A DNA stretch of 64,000 nucleotides from Breviolum minutum Mf 1.05b.01 (GCA_000507305.1 DF239562.1:62001-126000), one strand, 5' to 3'; counted from the stretch's first letter, positions 12,401-24,054 are shown. The notes: a model not told the origin generated them from the sequence alone. A program made the numbers and translations.

Positions 12401-13376
12401 GGGGGAGGTATCCTTCGATCGTAGATTTTCTAGCAAACCTTGAGATCCGCATCTAACGACCTACCAATACGCCGGCAGTGACCAACATGTGCAAGTTTCC
12501 AACATTTTCGACGCAAGTCCAACTTGCATCATCCTATCATCCTATCGTTGCGTTTGCATCATAGAAAGAACAGTAATACCACTTGTGCCCGGGTCCACAA
12601 GCCGAAAACACTGGCCTAGAATTTCAAAACTAAACTTCCTTATATAGATAACTACCCATAGCATCCATGGTACTGGTATATTTCCCTACATTTACCATAA
12701 AAATAAACCAAATGTAGGTAAATATATGATACACGCAAGGTATGGGTTAAAAGTTAAAATTATAAAACCTATGTAAGTTGCATTAAGTTTGTAGATTGAA
12801 TCAAATTGATTAAGATTACATATCCATATCTGGTTTTCCAAGAACAAAATGTGGGGGGAATCTTTCTCCAACAAACGTTTTTTTTCATCTTTCGTCACCT
12901 GTTTCGTTCGGGTGCTCCTTGGAGGTAATTTCCTTGGAATTCAGGCAACACTTCTCGGACTCGCAAAATTCAGAGCAGCACTGGAGGGGTCCTCCCATGC
13001 TGCTGTTCTTCAACGCCTCTGTCCCAAATGGCAAAATACCAAACCATCCGTACCGCTCCAGCATGTCCGGCAATCCCAAAGCATTGATGGAAAACCAGGG
13101 TGTCTGATAAAGTCCATGGAACCACATAAAGACGGGTACACCTGAAGGACTCTCATTCACATACCCTCGAGGCACCACAAAAGCGAACTGACGTTGGATC
13201 TTCTTGAGCTTTATCAAGTGAATTCCAGCTTCAAATTCACAGTCTGACCTCTTCAGCTCATATTTTTGTTGCAACAAATCTGTCACCAACTCTACCTCTT
13301 CAAGGCTCCCTGTCACCTTCACCGGACTCACCGCACGACCTTGAAGGGTCTCAACTCCCCAGCCGAGGTAAAGGCC
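9397..13376 (-). CDS. Alpha/beta-hydrolase, PHB-depolymerase/esterase-like, multi-exon
   Basis: Minus-strand exons, in gene order, give the hallmarks of the secreted esterase/PHB-depolymerase branch of alpha/beta-hydrolases. About 13376-12930 carries QFAFVVPRGYV, GVPVFMWFHG (oxyanion-loop HG) and MLERYGWFGILPFGTEA. About 12190-12115 carries DMVDAIFDWMKSQSCID. 11834-~11762 (acceptor CAGCAG|G) carries VFAGGFSFGGTF, the G-x-S-x-G nucleophile elbow. About 10170-10040 holds a possible exon (VSNVLSTATWLQGLQQNKAD). About 9800-9590 carries HAMDHDVPGHIAPDD, a plausible catalytic His region, then a C-terminal helix DYTKYIFEKF. The order and spacing (HG, D..W.....CID, GFSFGG, late His) match the family. 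The start exon upstream of 13376 was not found. If the last exon reads through, the stop is at 9397, inside foldback element F5; an earlier end is possible. Confidence 0.7.
11435..11556 (+). mobile_element. MITE family A, copy A4
   Basis: CTAGTTGGTGATTGAACCAA at the left and GAAACCACAACCC at the right, with core GTCAAATTGG and CATCTTCCCCTAAATAGGG. It lies within an intron or flank of the hydrolase gene, just before a family B element. Confidence 0.7.
11577..11689. mobile_element. MITE family B, copy B2
   Basis: ATATGGCTGTTTCCGAAAAT at the left and ATTTTCGGAAACACCCATAT at the right; interior CCCCAAAATGGATGGTTTAT and ATTAAAATGGATGATTTGGG. Nearly identical to the copy at 14339. Confidence 0.8.
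12312..12390. repeat. Inverted repeat F6
   Basis: AGCTCGCCCCTGAAAATGA and TCATTTTTCAGGGGCAAACT are inverted arms separated by about 37 bp. The pair lies between hydrolase exons. It may be another small foldback element. Confidence 0.5.
12676..12729. repeat. Inverted repeat F7
   Basis: TATATTTCCCTACATTT and AAATGTAGGTAAATATA pair as a stem with one mismatch around a 17-base A-rich loop. It is intronic, with no coding content. Confidence 0.5.
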
Positions 13377-13925
13377 TAAATACAGTCTCAAATATCTCAA
13401 GATCATGTGGAAAAAGCCCGCTACGCAGCTGTGGAACTTCAGCTTGAGCTGAAAAATGTGTTGCGATGGAAATCCACGGTGGTGTTGGAAGGATTTTCTT
13501 CGGACGGACCCACTGGTGACGACGGACCTGGGGCACTTTTTTGATAAAAAAAACATCCTTGCAGTTAAAGATGACATATAAATTATGAATCTGCGAAGGA
13601 AGATTGCTGCTTTTTTTTTCCCGTGTCATTTTTTGTTTTTTTTTGAACCACACCTTTTACAAAAATGGTTGAACTTGAGATTCTACAAAAGAATGGCATG
13701 GTCACCATCTTAACTTCCTCGTGAAATAACCTTAGCATTGGAAACGGGACTTAAAAAGAGCACGCTGAGTCAAGGAGAAATTCAGCACTCACCAGGTGCA
13801 ATATACCAGATGCCAACCACGCCCTGTCCTCTACTCGCATGGAAGCATCTTCCGAACCTCGGCTGAAGATTCACAAAAAGGTCTGGTGCACATGTGTAGC
13901 CAACGACACTCAGAAGTAATGAAAT

Positions 13926-14009
13926 GTTAAAAATATTTCACCCCTACGTGGGGAAATGATCCAATTTGGCTACGAATATATTTCAGATGGGTTGAAACCA
14001 CCAACTAGA
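13926..14009 (-). mobile_element. MITE family A, copy A5 (inverted)
   Basis: The family core appears in reverse: AAATATTTCACCCCTACGTG, ATCCAATTTGG, then GGGTTGAAACCACCAACTAG at the right end. It is shorter than the other copies because the distal arm is degraded. Confidence 0.65.
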
Positions 14010-14338
14010 GGTGAATGCTAGTAAAGGATAGTAAAGGTGGATGATTTGTGAAAGGTATCGATGTGAACACCCTTTTTGCCATCTTCAAAGTAGTCATTTG
14101 GGGAATTTCAAGAGCATGCCATCAAATCAAAGTAGAGCATGATCCATATGTCATGTGCTATATGCAAGATAACGAAAGCACAAAAAAAAGGTACATCCAA
14201 CCAGTCGTGAAACTGCTATTTTTTTTGGAGATTACATCAGAGTAGCACAAAATTTCGGCAAGGCAGGTCATGGAGGCAGGCATGGCCTAAGACCTGCTGG
14301 TGGAAGCCTCTATCAAACCGCCTCGCCCCTTCATCTCC

Positions 14339-14447
14339 ATTTGGATGTTTCCAAAAATAGTGGTACCCCAAAATGGATGGTTTATAATGGAAACCCTATT
14401 AAAATGGATGATTTGGGGGTACCACTATTTTCGGAAACATCCATATC
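14339..14447. mobile_element. MITE family B, copy B3
   Basis: ATTTGGATGTTTCCAAAAAT at the left and ATTTTCGGAAACATCCATAT at the right; inner arms ATAGTGGTACCCC / GGGGTACCACTAT. Interior GGATGGTTTATAATGGAAA as in the other family B copies. Confidence 0.8.
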
Positions 14448-14449
14448 CA

Positions 14450-15500
14450 ACCAAGTTGCCTAAGTAAATGCTTCCATCCACCGCACCAGCGATCCAACCG
14501 CCATTGGGAAGCTTTGCTACCTGTTTTTTTTTCAAACTGGACGGTACCGAAATGGCAGCAAAATCCCTAGCTAAAGCGACCAACGAAAATCCGGGATGTC
14601 AAATTTACAATGCGCTGAATGGCACATCAGCCCATGAAAGGTTTTCAAACAAACTGCTGTTTTGTGATGGAAATTGATTTTTTCGCATCCAAACGAGTGA
14701 TTGATATCCAAGAAGTCAAGTGCATTGATTTGAATTGTCAATTGTCACTTCACCTTTCTTTTCTGAAAAATCTTCGCGGGGTCTCGGAGCAACTTTGGCG
14801 GGAGTATTACGTTATGTCTTTGCATGGCTTAAAATACCGTGTCTTCAATTACCACTTGAAACCCATCAAACTTTGCATGTATTTTTGCACAATAAAGAAA
14901 TACAAGACCAAAACAAAAAACTTGTAGTTTTCTTACTACCATCCCTCAAATCATTGTTTGCTTCCTTTCAAAAATAACCACAGACACCATCACACCATCC
15001 CACCCTTCCAAAACGAATCTGCTGATCCTTCGAAGAAACTGAGCATCCAAACACATCCCAAAGGGGTTCCTTTTGAAGCCTAAGAGATGATAGACAGAAG
15101 TTCTCTGTTTTTGACATCACGAAACATCGGGCAGAGTCATCTTCACACCTGGGGCTCCCTTCCACTTGCTTGGAACTTGTGGCACCATGATTCATGACCA
15201 TATAGAGTTGACTATCAGCAACCTAGGGCGCGGAGAATTGTTGTTGAATGTAACTTCGCTGACTCGCATAACTTGACGAATAGCAATTTGGTCGAATTTA
15301 TATGCGGTATATATAGATTATATATGATATATACAATTGTACAATACATATATGTATATAGTATACATATATATGTCTTACATTAATGATCATTAATGCA
15401 TATACTTCATAGCTACCTCCCCCCTTCAAAAAAAACAAACAAAATTACAATTTATTCATCAATATGGTAAGTTCACCAAACCAATGGTCAGCAACTCAAA
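14450..15500. other. No gene recognised
   Basis: Open frames near 14468-14977 (plus) and 14968-15201 (minus) show no domain I recognise. 15300-15400 is an A/T microsatellite-like stretch (TATATG/CATATA). I consider this intronic or intergenic. Confidence 0.4.
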
Positions 15501-15506
15501 CATCAT

Positions 15507-15613
15507 CTAGTTGGTGGTTTCAACCCCCTTTGAAAAATATGAGTGAAATGGGGTTCATCTTCCCCAAAGTTCGGGGTGAACAATAAAAAATATTTGAAAC
15601 CGCCACCACCAAG
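15507..15613 (+). mobile_element. MITE family A, copy A6
   Basis: CTAGTTGGTGGTTTCAACCC at the left and GAAACCGCCACCACCAAG at the right; core TTCATCTTCCCCAAAGTTCG and AATAAAAAATATTTGAAACC. A well-preserved copy. Confidence 0.75.
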
Positions 15614-16933
15614 TTAAATGATGCATGTCCCCATCCAACCAGGTTTAAAACCAACCAGGTTGAGTGAAAATAAGCCTTAGTTAATATGGTAATTTTCACC
15701 CATCATCCATCTTATCCAAGGCTGGAAACCAACCAGGCCGAACCGTCATCATTGCGCCAGGCCCAGTCCGAAGGGTTCCTGACTGACCCAGACCGCGCCA
15801 GGAGAAGTTGTGAGGAAGTTGGACCAGCGGAAACTAGTGATGGATAGAAATGATTCAAATGCCTTGGTGATGAAGTGGACATGAAGTGTCCACATCAACG
15901 TACCTCACATATTACTTTTTTGATGCTAAATATTAGATGATTTTCATGTAATATATGACATACCAAACCATCATACATTAATATGTCAATACTTCGAACT
16001 ATACCTTATCCACATCACAAAAATCGGAAGCTTACAAGGTAGGCATCTTCTGCCCAAACAAGTGGCCCGTGTTTTTTTGGCGCTTTTTGGGTGTTCCTAA
16101 CAACAACCACCTGCTAGCTCTCAAAAGTGCCGCCTTGCAGGAGTCTTGCCATAAACACCTCTTTTCTGTTTCACCTCAAAAATTTCAGCTGTCGGAGCTG
16201 TTGCAAGGGCGATGGCCATCAGTTAGTTGAGTTTTTGAGAAGATCCCGCCAGCCATGTTTTTGAAGGGATTTTATGAAATACAATAACAGCTGGTTTTCC
16301 TCGGATTTCTGAAGCGACTCAACACTATCTGACTATCTTGTTCAACAAAAAACCAACCAAAAGTTTTGTACTTGAGCAGAAGGCTGTAATTGGAGAGTTC
16401 TGCGGAAAGTTGATGACCCAGTGCTTGAAGTGGGAAACACCAACCTCAGCGGAAAGTCGAGGTAAGCGAAACCTCCCAAGGATTCCAAACTACCCAGTAG
16501 ATAAGACAATCAGAAACCCGCTACCCGCACTGCATTCCCGGAAAAAAAAACAGCTGTGTCACACAGCGCCAATCTGTTAACACTGATAAAACTCCAATCT
16601 TGTTATTTTTGGTCACCGATATTTCTGCTTCGCATGTTTTCCACGGAGTTTTTTTTCCTTAGGCTCCCCCTGCTGTGCTGAAAGTCAGCATCGAAGAGGA
16701 GCACCCTGCTTCGAACATGAAGATCCCAAAAGTTGTCCTTGATCGATGTGAATCATCAAGAAGCAACATGAAACCGTTTCAAGATTTTGGTTCATAGTTT
16801 GATACAGGAAGTTGAACTTTTTGATGGAAAACGTCGCACAATATATTCTAAAACACTAGAGCACCACACAAACACCAAAAAGCAGCGAAGATTGTAAAGA
16901 AGCTTCTACATTTATAAGAGGGAAAAGTAATAC

Positions 16934-17033
16934 TATTTGGTGGTTGAACCAACCCATCTGAAAAATATTGGTCAAAATGGGTTCATCTTCCCCAAAGTTC
17001 CGGATGAAAATAAGAATTATTTGAATTATTTAG
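16934..17033 (+). mobile_element. MITE family A, copy A7
   Basis: TTTGGTGGTTGAACCAACCC at the left, core GGTTCATCTTCCCCAAAGTT and GATGAAAATAAGAATTATTT. The right inverted arm is lost. Confidence 0.65.
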
Positions 17034-17742
17034 TAATAGGAAGGGCCCCCATTTTGCAAGGTTCAGTCGCCGGAAACACGTTCACAGCCTCGCCCAAGGC
17101 TACGACTGTCGTCCAGATGAACCGGAGAAGATGTGAGTCAAAGTTGCTTCCTTTCCGACCTCAGGTCGAATGCAACCCATGGGGTTTAATAAATTTAAAA
17201 CCTTCATTTTTCATGGGTTTTATGGTTTTGGTTTACGGTTTGGGACTGAATTAGTGAATGTATAATAATTGTTTGTAATCACCACGCTTCGGAAAAGTTG
17301 GTATGCTACTTTTATCAACCCGACGGCCATGAAAAAAACTCTGTCCGCCAGAGACATCCAAAATCTCCATGCCAATGACAGTTGCAGTTCCCTCAGAGCT
17401 CCGTCTCTAGTGACTGAAGGGTGCACGGATCAAAATCTGCATCACCATATATTATGGTACATTATCTGGTTGCAAGACTGCACATCAGGATAGTACAAAT
17501 ACCAGCGTTACCTTCTATCTACTACAACATGCTATCAAATCTACCAATACATAGTATAAGATCATTATAAGATCTCTCACTCTCTCTCTATGTATATAAA
17601 ACATTACATAACTATGGTACATACATGTACATACTATACCTTCACAATCCCGCAATTCATGGGATGCCCCAACGGCGCGGCGGAAGTTGCCACGCCAGAC
17701 GTAGAAACTCTGTGCCTGTCATCATGGGCTATGTATCGGCTA

Positions 17743-17847
17743 TGGTTGGTGGATTCAAGTTTCAACCCCATTTGAAACATATGAAACCGTCAAATGATCG
17801 ATCATTTCCCCAACGTTCAGGGGGAAAATAAAAAATGTTGGAAACCC
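17743..17847 (+). mobile_element. MITE family A, copy A8
   Basis: GGTTGGTGGATTCAAGTTTC at the left, core GTCAAATGATCGATCATTTC and CCCCAACGTTCAGG, right end AATAAAAAATGTTGGAAACC. Somewhat diverged. Confidence 0.65.
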
Positions 17848-17849
17848 TT

Positions 17850-19070
17850 TATAACCATTTGTCGGACACGCCAGGTGAGCTGCGCCAACCATGAATATTT
17901 GAAACCACAACCCAGTTGGCAAAACTACTGGTGGTAAACAAATGGGATATTTTTATTTTTTGTATCACCACTTCTTTTCCATGATTCAAGTCATTCAAAT
18001 GATTTTTTTTTTGAGTTTGTTGTTTTGTAGGGGTTTTGATACGGATTTCCTTATGGGTTTCCTGATAAAAAACAACCAACAAACCGCTGAAGCTGTGCAT
18101 CTTACCTCACCTTTCCATGCTGCGGTCCCTGTGCAGCAAATTGCGCCTCATCGGTGGTGAAGGTCACCGCTATGTTTCCATCAGGGCCTTGGCTGGTGGG
18201 TTTTTCCCCCAGCCTTTCCCCCCAAAATATGCGCAGCTTGTCAAATTTGGATTCCATGATTCCATTCCATTTTTCCCCGGTACCATTTCCGTTGGTGAAG
18301 ATTTTCAAACAAAAATCGTTGAAAAAAGTTGCCAACCCACCGTTGCCTCCAATTTTTTCGAAAACTCCCCGCCAGCCAAGTGACTAAGTGCCACCGCACT
18401 TACATTTCTTGAGTCACCAGGATGTGGCCTGAGATTTTGGTGTGTCTCCCTCAACGGACGGGGAGATTTTGACCAATTTTTAGCTGCAAAAATGGGTCGA
18501 ATCTCATGGAATCCTATGGAAAATCACGATTTTAAAGCCCAACGGTCCATTAATCTTATTGTGCTGTGAAATATCATGCGAGTGGACTTGGAGTTGAGTT
18601 TTCGACCCCACCGAAAAACACCGAAACGTCACCCGAAACGGCACCAGAAATCCACGGTGCCAAATCGGGGGCACCCAACAAATCGCAGAAACTGCTAGGT
18701 CGATCTGGACTCCAAACGCAGGCTTTTGGCCCAGCAGTTCCCTGGAAATATCTGGTGAGCTCAGGGGGAGCCTAGGGGGAGCCCCCCCCGTGAAACGTAC
18801 GTGGCCGCCGTGGGGCCGTGAGGTTTTCGCGTTTTTTTGGGGATGCAACAAACATGTTTCAATGTGATTTTTTTTCGATGAGTGTATTGAATAAAATGCA
18901 AACGTCAAAATGAACTTTGATGTGATGAGAGCTTGTAGCTTATTGATTTATTGGGCCTTGGCACGCAAAGAAAAAACATCATTTGGGATTGGAATTATTT
19001 CTTAAAACCCATCGTGTGCTGTGCCAATGTGTACACAAGTGTACTAGTTGGAAAATGTTCAGTGTTAAAC
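17850..19070. other. No gene recognised; possible exon near 18.1-18.3 kb
   Basis: On the minus strand at about 18110-18220 the frame GPDGNIAVTFTTDEAQFAA looks coding but matches no family I can name. Elsewhere the open frames are shadows in A/T-rich DNA. Confidence 0.3.
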
Positions 19071-19076
19071 AGAACT

Positions 19077-19190
19077 ACTGTTGATGGAAGAAATCCTGCA
19101 CCACCTGGGATGTATAAAACCATGCAAAAAAATGGGAGAAACATGGATAAACTACCAACCTCAACTGGTTAGCCGGATTTCCTCAACAGT
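19077..19190. mobile_element. MITE family C, copy C5
   Basis: ACTGTTGATGGAAGAAATCC at the left and GGATTTCCTCAACAGT at the right. Shares CTGCACCACCTGGGATG with the copy at 4746. Confidence 0.75.
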
Positions 19191-20077
19191 ATGGCCAATC
19201 TCAGAAAACAAATCCAAGCTTGACTTGCCAATTGTAGGCGTGGACCCGTGTTCAGTCTGTTACCTCAAATCCCACCTTTTGATCTGTCTGCCCAGAGATG
19301 CACAAGCGCTGCTGCTCATTCCATGCCTCGTTCGCGGCAACTTTTTTCATGTAACCAGTAGCATTGACATTGGACTTAGACTTCAACAATTTTTGGATCT
19401 TACCAACAAACCTTTGCAGCACACTTCACCATCTGAATGAAGATTTCACCTTATAATCACCTCAAGGTCTCTTAAAAAATTGGTAAATTCTTGGAAAGTT
19501 GTCTCTTCTCTGTGCCACCAAGCATTGCCAAGTTAACACTATAACTTAACTTAGAACCCTCAAACATAGCACAAAATCCCACCTTTCGAACGATCTATTA
19601 GGTGGATCTCTCCGGTGGTCCGGTGGTTTGTTTGTTTCAACCCATGAGACCAATGGCTTCCAATTTCTGTTGTGGTGAAAATTCCAACGAAGATTGAAAC
19701 AACATGGCAACACACATTTGCGTGACAAAAACCGATGTTGTCTCTGTAGCTGTAGCTTTCAGAGACTAAACTATACCCAAAAAAAGGCCCGGGATTTTCT
19801 CCATCAACATGCGAGAGGTAAAAATCAGATTCATCATCATCTCCGATGGATCGGAAATGGGCACCTTGAATAAGATCCTGGAGACTTGGCCAGCTTACTA
19901 TACAAAAAAGGGCTGTACACAAAATGCAAGTTGCTGTCATAATTCTTTCAGCTCACATCTCACCTGTTGCTTCCCCTTCGCATCAAATGCTTTTTTCCCA
20001 AATCGGCCTTTCAGAAACACGACTCTCCTTCAGTGGGCGTTGATCAAACACAAGGCCAACGGCATCCTTTGCATAAC

Positions 20078-20160
20078 CAACTGCTTAGGCTTTCAAGAAG
20101 TGGGATTGGAAGCACAAGTGTCCTTCCATCCTCACTTCTTGAAAGCCTAAGAAGCAGTTG
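20078..20160. repeat. Strong foldback hairpin F8
   Basis: CAACTGCTTAGGCTTTCAAG continuing AAGTG pairs with CACTTCTTGAAAGCCTAAG continuing AAGCAGTTG. The arms are about 25 bp with a three-base insertion in the right arm, around a 30-base interior. Transcribed, it would form a long hairpin. It is not obviously related to families A-E. Confidence 0.7.
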
Positions 20161-20428
20161 CGCCATAGCCAACGGCAACTACAATGGTGACATCATATCG
20201 GTCTGGAAGGTCATCAGCTTGCGACTCCTGCGACTCCTGCGACGGGTTTTCAGCCCTCCATAGGGCGGACGTGTCCAGGTCATAGGCAGTTGCTGACAGG
20301 ATGAAATGGTCAACTACAGGCATGACGCTCTTCACGGGACCATGTATGACTGGACTGCTGGGCCGTTGTGACCCTTGGAGAGCTGGGCCGCTTTCCAGTT
20401 TGGCGGGATTTTCCCCAAGTGGATCGCA

Positions 20429-20960
20429 TCAGGGTCTGCTGCAAAAACCACATGAAAGGGAAGAGGAGCGGACATGATCCGGATTCGGCCCACCCATGGC
20501 TTGAGCGAGCCTCTCCTTGTCCTCATCTTCTTCCACGATGATGATCTTGTAGGGCTGCCCGTTACGCAAGCTCCACGATGCCCTCAATCTGCTCCCTTGG
20601 TACGCGCATTCCCTTCTTCCACACCTTGCAAGCATAACGCCTGTTGATGATCTTGCCAAGTACCTCCAAATCTGCATTTGGAACGGTGAAGTCCTCTGAA
20701 TGCATGCTGGAGATAAAGGTTTTTGAAGCTTTTGCGGTGTATCTTCAGATTCTCCCCTTGCCTTCGCCACTTTGACATCCATGTCGTTTCCAAGCCGCCA
20801 CAAGCAAAGGCTCAAAGGCTCACATTCACCACGATTTTTGTCCAAGGATTTGGATGCAGATGCGTTGTGTGAGTTGACTAAGAAACGGGCTGCGAAAATT
20901 GCATCTCCCCAAAGGAAGACATTTGAGGCGCTGAAAATTGTATGTTTTTTCGTAAAACAA
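20429..20960 (-). pseudogene. Possible decayed Ty1/copia-like fragment
   Basis: The minus-strand frame at 20960-20760 reads VFLWGDAIFAARFLVNSHNA and later CEPLSLCLWRLG. This resembles the part of copia integrases with 'W..A...A.yliN' followed by a P-x-E-x-W-x-G block and a hydrophobic LR.FG block. A separate 47-codon frame (20705-20562; VPNADLEVLGKIINRRYACK) and a third frame (GQPYKIIIVEEDEDKERLAQ) follow, so any gene would be frameshifted. No LTRs were found. The stretch could instead be exons of the gene with the WD40 exon just upstream. Confidence 0.25.
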
Positions 20961-21014
20961 GGTACATGACATGTAGAAAATGTTACAAAAGATGGCTCGA
21001 ATTTTCCCCACTGA

Positions 21015-21100
21015 GAACAGTCACAAGGCACAGCACATCATTGGTGTGGCCCTCGAAGAAGAGCTGTTTGTTGGAGAAGACGTCTAAAATTACAACCTGA
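21015..21100 (-). CDS. WD40 exon, EML-like (partial gene)
   Basis: After an acceptor (CCTCAG|G) the minus strand reads VVILDVFSNKQLFFEGHTND then VLC. This is the end of one WD40 blade, a spacer and the start of the next ('F.GHt.DVlCL'), typical of EML-type microtubule-associated proteins. A GT lies in phase right after the Cys codon and could be the donor. Neighbouring exons of the propeller are not evident in the window, so the gene is incomplete or has very long introns. Confidence 0.5.
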
Positions 21101-21376
21101 GGGTTTGGTAGGGTAGTTTCAAGATAGCAAATTGCGGGTTGCGGGTTTTCTGAATGATCACTTCCATCATCACAATGGCAAAGTCATACAAAATGCATGA
21201 TGATGTCTAGGAAAACACACACACACACAAACACACTCCTAGAATTGTTTTTTTCCATCTCCTGCGTCTCCGTCCAGTTTGCACTTGGCTTCTCTTCTTA
21301 GAATCAATTTCATCTGCCATGGCATGACGTCAATCAAAATAGCCGAATTTCATGCCCATTGATCATCTTGCTACAG

Positions 21377-21478
21377 TAGTTGGTGGTTGAACCAACCCAT
21401 TTGAAAAATATGCGACCATCAAATTGGAGCATTTCCCCAACGTTCGGGGTGAACATAAAGACAATGTTGGAAACTGAG
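21377..21478 (+). mobile_element. MITE family A, copy A9
   Basis: TAGTTGGTGGTTGAACCAAC at the left, core ATCAAATTGGAGCATTTCCC and CAACGTTCGGGGTGAACATA, right end GTTGGAAACTGAGG. The left half is excellent; the right arm is diverged. Confidence 0.75.
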
Positions 21479-21746
21479 GTTTCATCACCTAGTTCGGTAT
21501 TGTTCTCTTCGAGTATCTTGATTTTGGATCTTCTTCCACCCCTTGGGCAGCAGCACCAAACTGGCAACAGGATAAACCTGAAGTCCAATCCATAGGGGAC
21601 GGATTGAGGGAAGCTTCAAAATTGAACATGTCGGTCGAATCATCAAATCACCCAAATTTATACCAGCAGTCAAAACTTGAAAACGAAGAATCAGCGGATT
21701 CAATTGTGAACTAAGGTCTTGCTTTTTCTCAACTGCGACAAACAAC

Positions 21747-21867
21747 ACACACCCCCAAAGATTAACAGCTTGAACCTGAAAATGATGGTTTGGTTCAGAT
21801 GAAAAAAATCCTCTTCCATGGCATCCCGTATTCTCAGGTGAACCAGCCGTTAATCTTTCAGGGTGTA
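21747..21867. mobile_element. Foldback element, family E, copy E2
   Basis: Left arm ACACCCCCAAAGATTAACAG, right arm GTTAATCTTTCAGGGTGTA; inner arms GAACCTGA / TCAGGTGAACC. The ends match E1 at 5076-5180, so this is a second copy of the same family with a different interior. Confidence 0.6.
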
Positions 21868-21899
21868 TATTCTTGCCGTTTGCCGCGGCGTAGGGAAAA

Positions 21900-23800
21900 A
21901 AAACACCATCCCAAAACGTCAATTTGGAGACCACACAATCTCCGTCTCAGAGATGAAATGCAATGCATTCCGGCCTTTTTTCGGTCTTTTAGGTGGGATA
22001 GGGGGATTATTGCTCTCCCGAAAAAAAAACACCTCCAGCATTTTTGTGGTGCTTAAAAAAACATCAAGCAACTTTAAAATACAACAACCAATAATGACAT
22101 GAGACATGGATCTCTCAACTTCGTGTGTTTTCTCAAATTTTCTCACCAACTTTCGGTCAAAAATCATGGACCGCAAAACGAACCACCAGGATCCAGAGCA
22201 ACTTCCATTGTATCCGTACACGTACTCCCGCTTCAGAGTCATGTTCGGAATCCTGAAAGGGTGTTGGAAGAGGTGCTTTGATGGTTGGATTGAAAAATAA
22301 ATGACTTTTGTTGAGTTATCCGTAAGTTATACGAATCCCAAAAAGTACGCAAGAACTGAATCAATGAATCAAATGCATCAAACATATGTTTTTTTTTCAT
22401 TTTGTTGATCCGATCGTGTATTTAACCGTTTAACCATTGGTATTTCTTGATACTTTTCCGGACCTTGGCTGGAGGGCAACAAAAATGCCCAAGGACCGGA
22501 CGTGGCATCAATCTTCTTTGGATGCCAATTAGTTGGAGGAAAGACCTCAGGGATTCGAAACCACAATTTGTCATCAAAATGATAAGATGATAAGATGGAA
22601 GGTTCTGGACTAAAAGGCGCGGACCGCTCTTGAACCATTTTCCCAGGAAAGGAGCAACTGGTCGACTTTTCTCCACTGACCGAAACTTCCGCCCAAGGTT
22701 GGGATGGAAAAACCGGGAATTCAGACCACAGAACGTTGCCGCCCAAAGCGAACACGCAGTCCGCCATCCTGGAGGATGCCACAGTGGACCCACATCAGTC
22801 AGAGGTATCTGGATATCCGAAACGGAAGGGAGTCAGCTTCCGAAATATTGCCCGACAATGCCTGCAGTTTATACGACCGCTACATACCAACACACATACA
22901 TAGCCACTGAACCCTGCACACACACATAATTACATACGTTACGTTAGATTACGTTACGTTCCTTTACGTTCCTTTCCATTGCGCACATACGCACACAGAC
23001 ACACAGACATAGATACATACAGACGTACATACAAAGAAAAAACAAACATGGACACATCTACAAATTACAAATTACAAATGTCTGTGCAAAAACTGCAAAC
23101 AATTCCAAACGTTTCATACCATACACACCTTACATACATTACCATACCATGCATAACAAACTTACATACAAACCACACCCAACCGTCCCACCTCATGGCA
23201 TACTTTAGCATTCCATTTCATTACATTAGAATCATTCGATTACATATTAACTCTTTGTGATGATTAGTGGAATTTTTACTTTCCCAAGACGAAAGCGGCG
23301 TAGCCAAAATTAAAGCCATGAAGTAGTTGGTCCAAGGTGACGTCGGATACGTCTGCCTATGGACCTTATGACTGTAAGTCCTTGAGATTTGAAGGCCCCA
23401 AAGATTACCCCAGGAAACGATCACACTGTGATCCTACCTTGAGATTTTTTCAAGCCGCGAAAATCATCGACCTCCAAGTTGTGTTGGCTGGGAAGGGATT
23501 CCTGTGATTGTTCCCAGGAGTCTAAGACAACCTAACATGACGGCTGTGCTGCATGCCATCCACCCTGACTCCTCATCCACCTCTTTTAAGGGCCTCAAAT
23601 CATGCGGCTTCACAATTGGCAATGCCCAGCCAAGATAACCCCCGAAAAAGACCCTCATGAAGTTGGAAGAGGGCCAGTGCCAATGTAGGTTTTTAATTGG
23701 ATTACAAATTTCATTCTAAGTTGAACATATTTCAAAAAGTCAAGCACTTATCAGGTTCTTCATCTGAAAGTGTCCAATTTGTCAAAGTCAAATTTACTCA
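21900..23800. other. Mostly no recognised gene; possible exon at 23.47-23.66 kb
   Basis: 22.92-23.2 kb is low-complexity (ACATAC, TTACGTTCCTTT and CACACAGA-type repeats). On the minus strand 23660-23470 reads GWALPIVKPHDLRPLKEVDE and continues open with CSTAVMLGCLRLLGTIT to a stop; it looks coding but I cannot assign it. A frame at about 22.4-22.6 kb (NWHPKKIDATSGPWAFLLPS) is similarly suggestive. Nothing else is supported. Confidence 0.3.
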
Positions 23801-23820
23801 AAACTTCAACAAATGCTTTT

Positions 23821-24027
23821 TTTTTTATGCGCAGCAAAACCATGCTGTTTGTGACATGTCCTGCATGCTGATTTGAGCTTGTCGGACAAGTGTCGCATCT
23901 TTCGAAGTTCTTTTTGGCTACAAGTACAACCTGAACGAGTCCCACAGAGGACGAAACGCGTAGTTACCGTGCTGTAGTCACCAAAAAGGGCTGTGTTCCG
24001 GCTTGAGTGTGCCCTTTCAACCGTAGA
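23821..24027 (+). repeat. 5' terminal direct repeat (pLTR) of Penelope-like element
   Basis: 207 bp from TTTTTTATGCGCAGC to TTTCAACCGTAGA. The same 207 bp recur at 27293-27499 in the same orientation, with no difference that I can see. Repeats of this kind flanking a Penelope-type RT are the 'pLTRs' of that order. Each copy includes a hammerhead-like motif. The preceding T-run is longer at this copy (10 T against 6). Confidence 0.85.
23910..23988 (+). ncRNA. Hammerhead-ribozyme-like motif in 5' pLTR
   Basis: The core reads CTGAACGA-GTCC-CACAGA-GGAC-GAAA-CGCG. Stem II (GTCC/GGAC, 23939-23942 with 23949-23952) and the GAAA box are exactly as in type I hammerheads. Stem I can form from CTTTTTGG (23910-23917) with CCAAAAAG (23981-23988). 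A GTC that could be the cleavage triplet lies at 23977-23979. Two deviations: the CUGANGA box has one extra nucleotide, and stem III is weak or ambiguous. Penelope-like elements are known to carry hammerheads in their pLTRs, which supports the call. Activity is unproven. Confidence 0.5.
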
Positions 24028-24054
24028 GTGTTCGCAACTACTAGCACATTCGCC

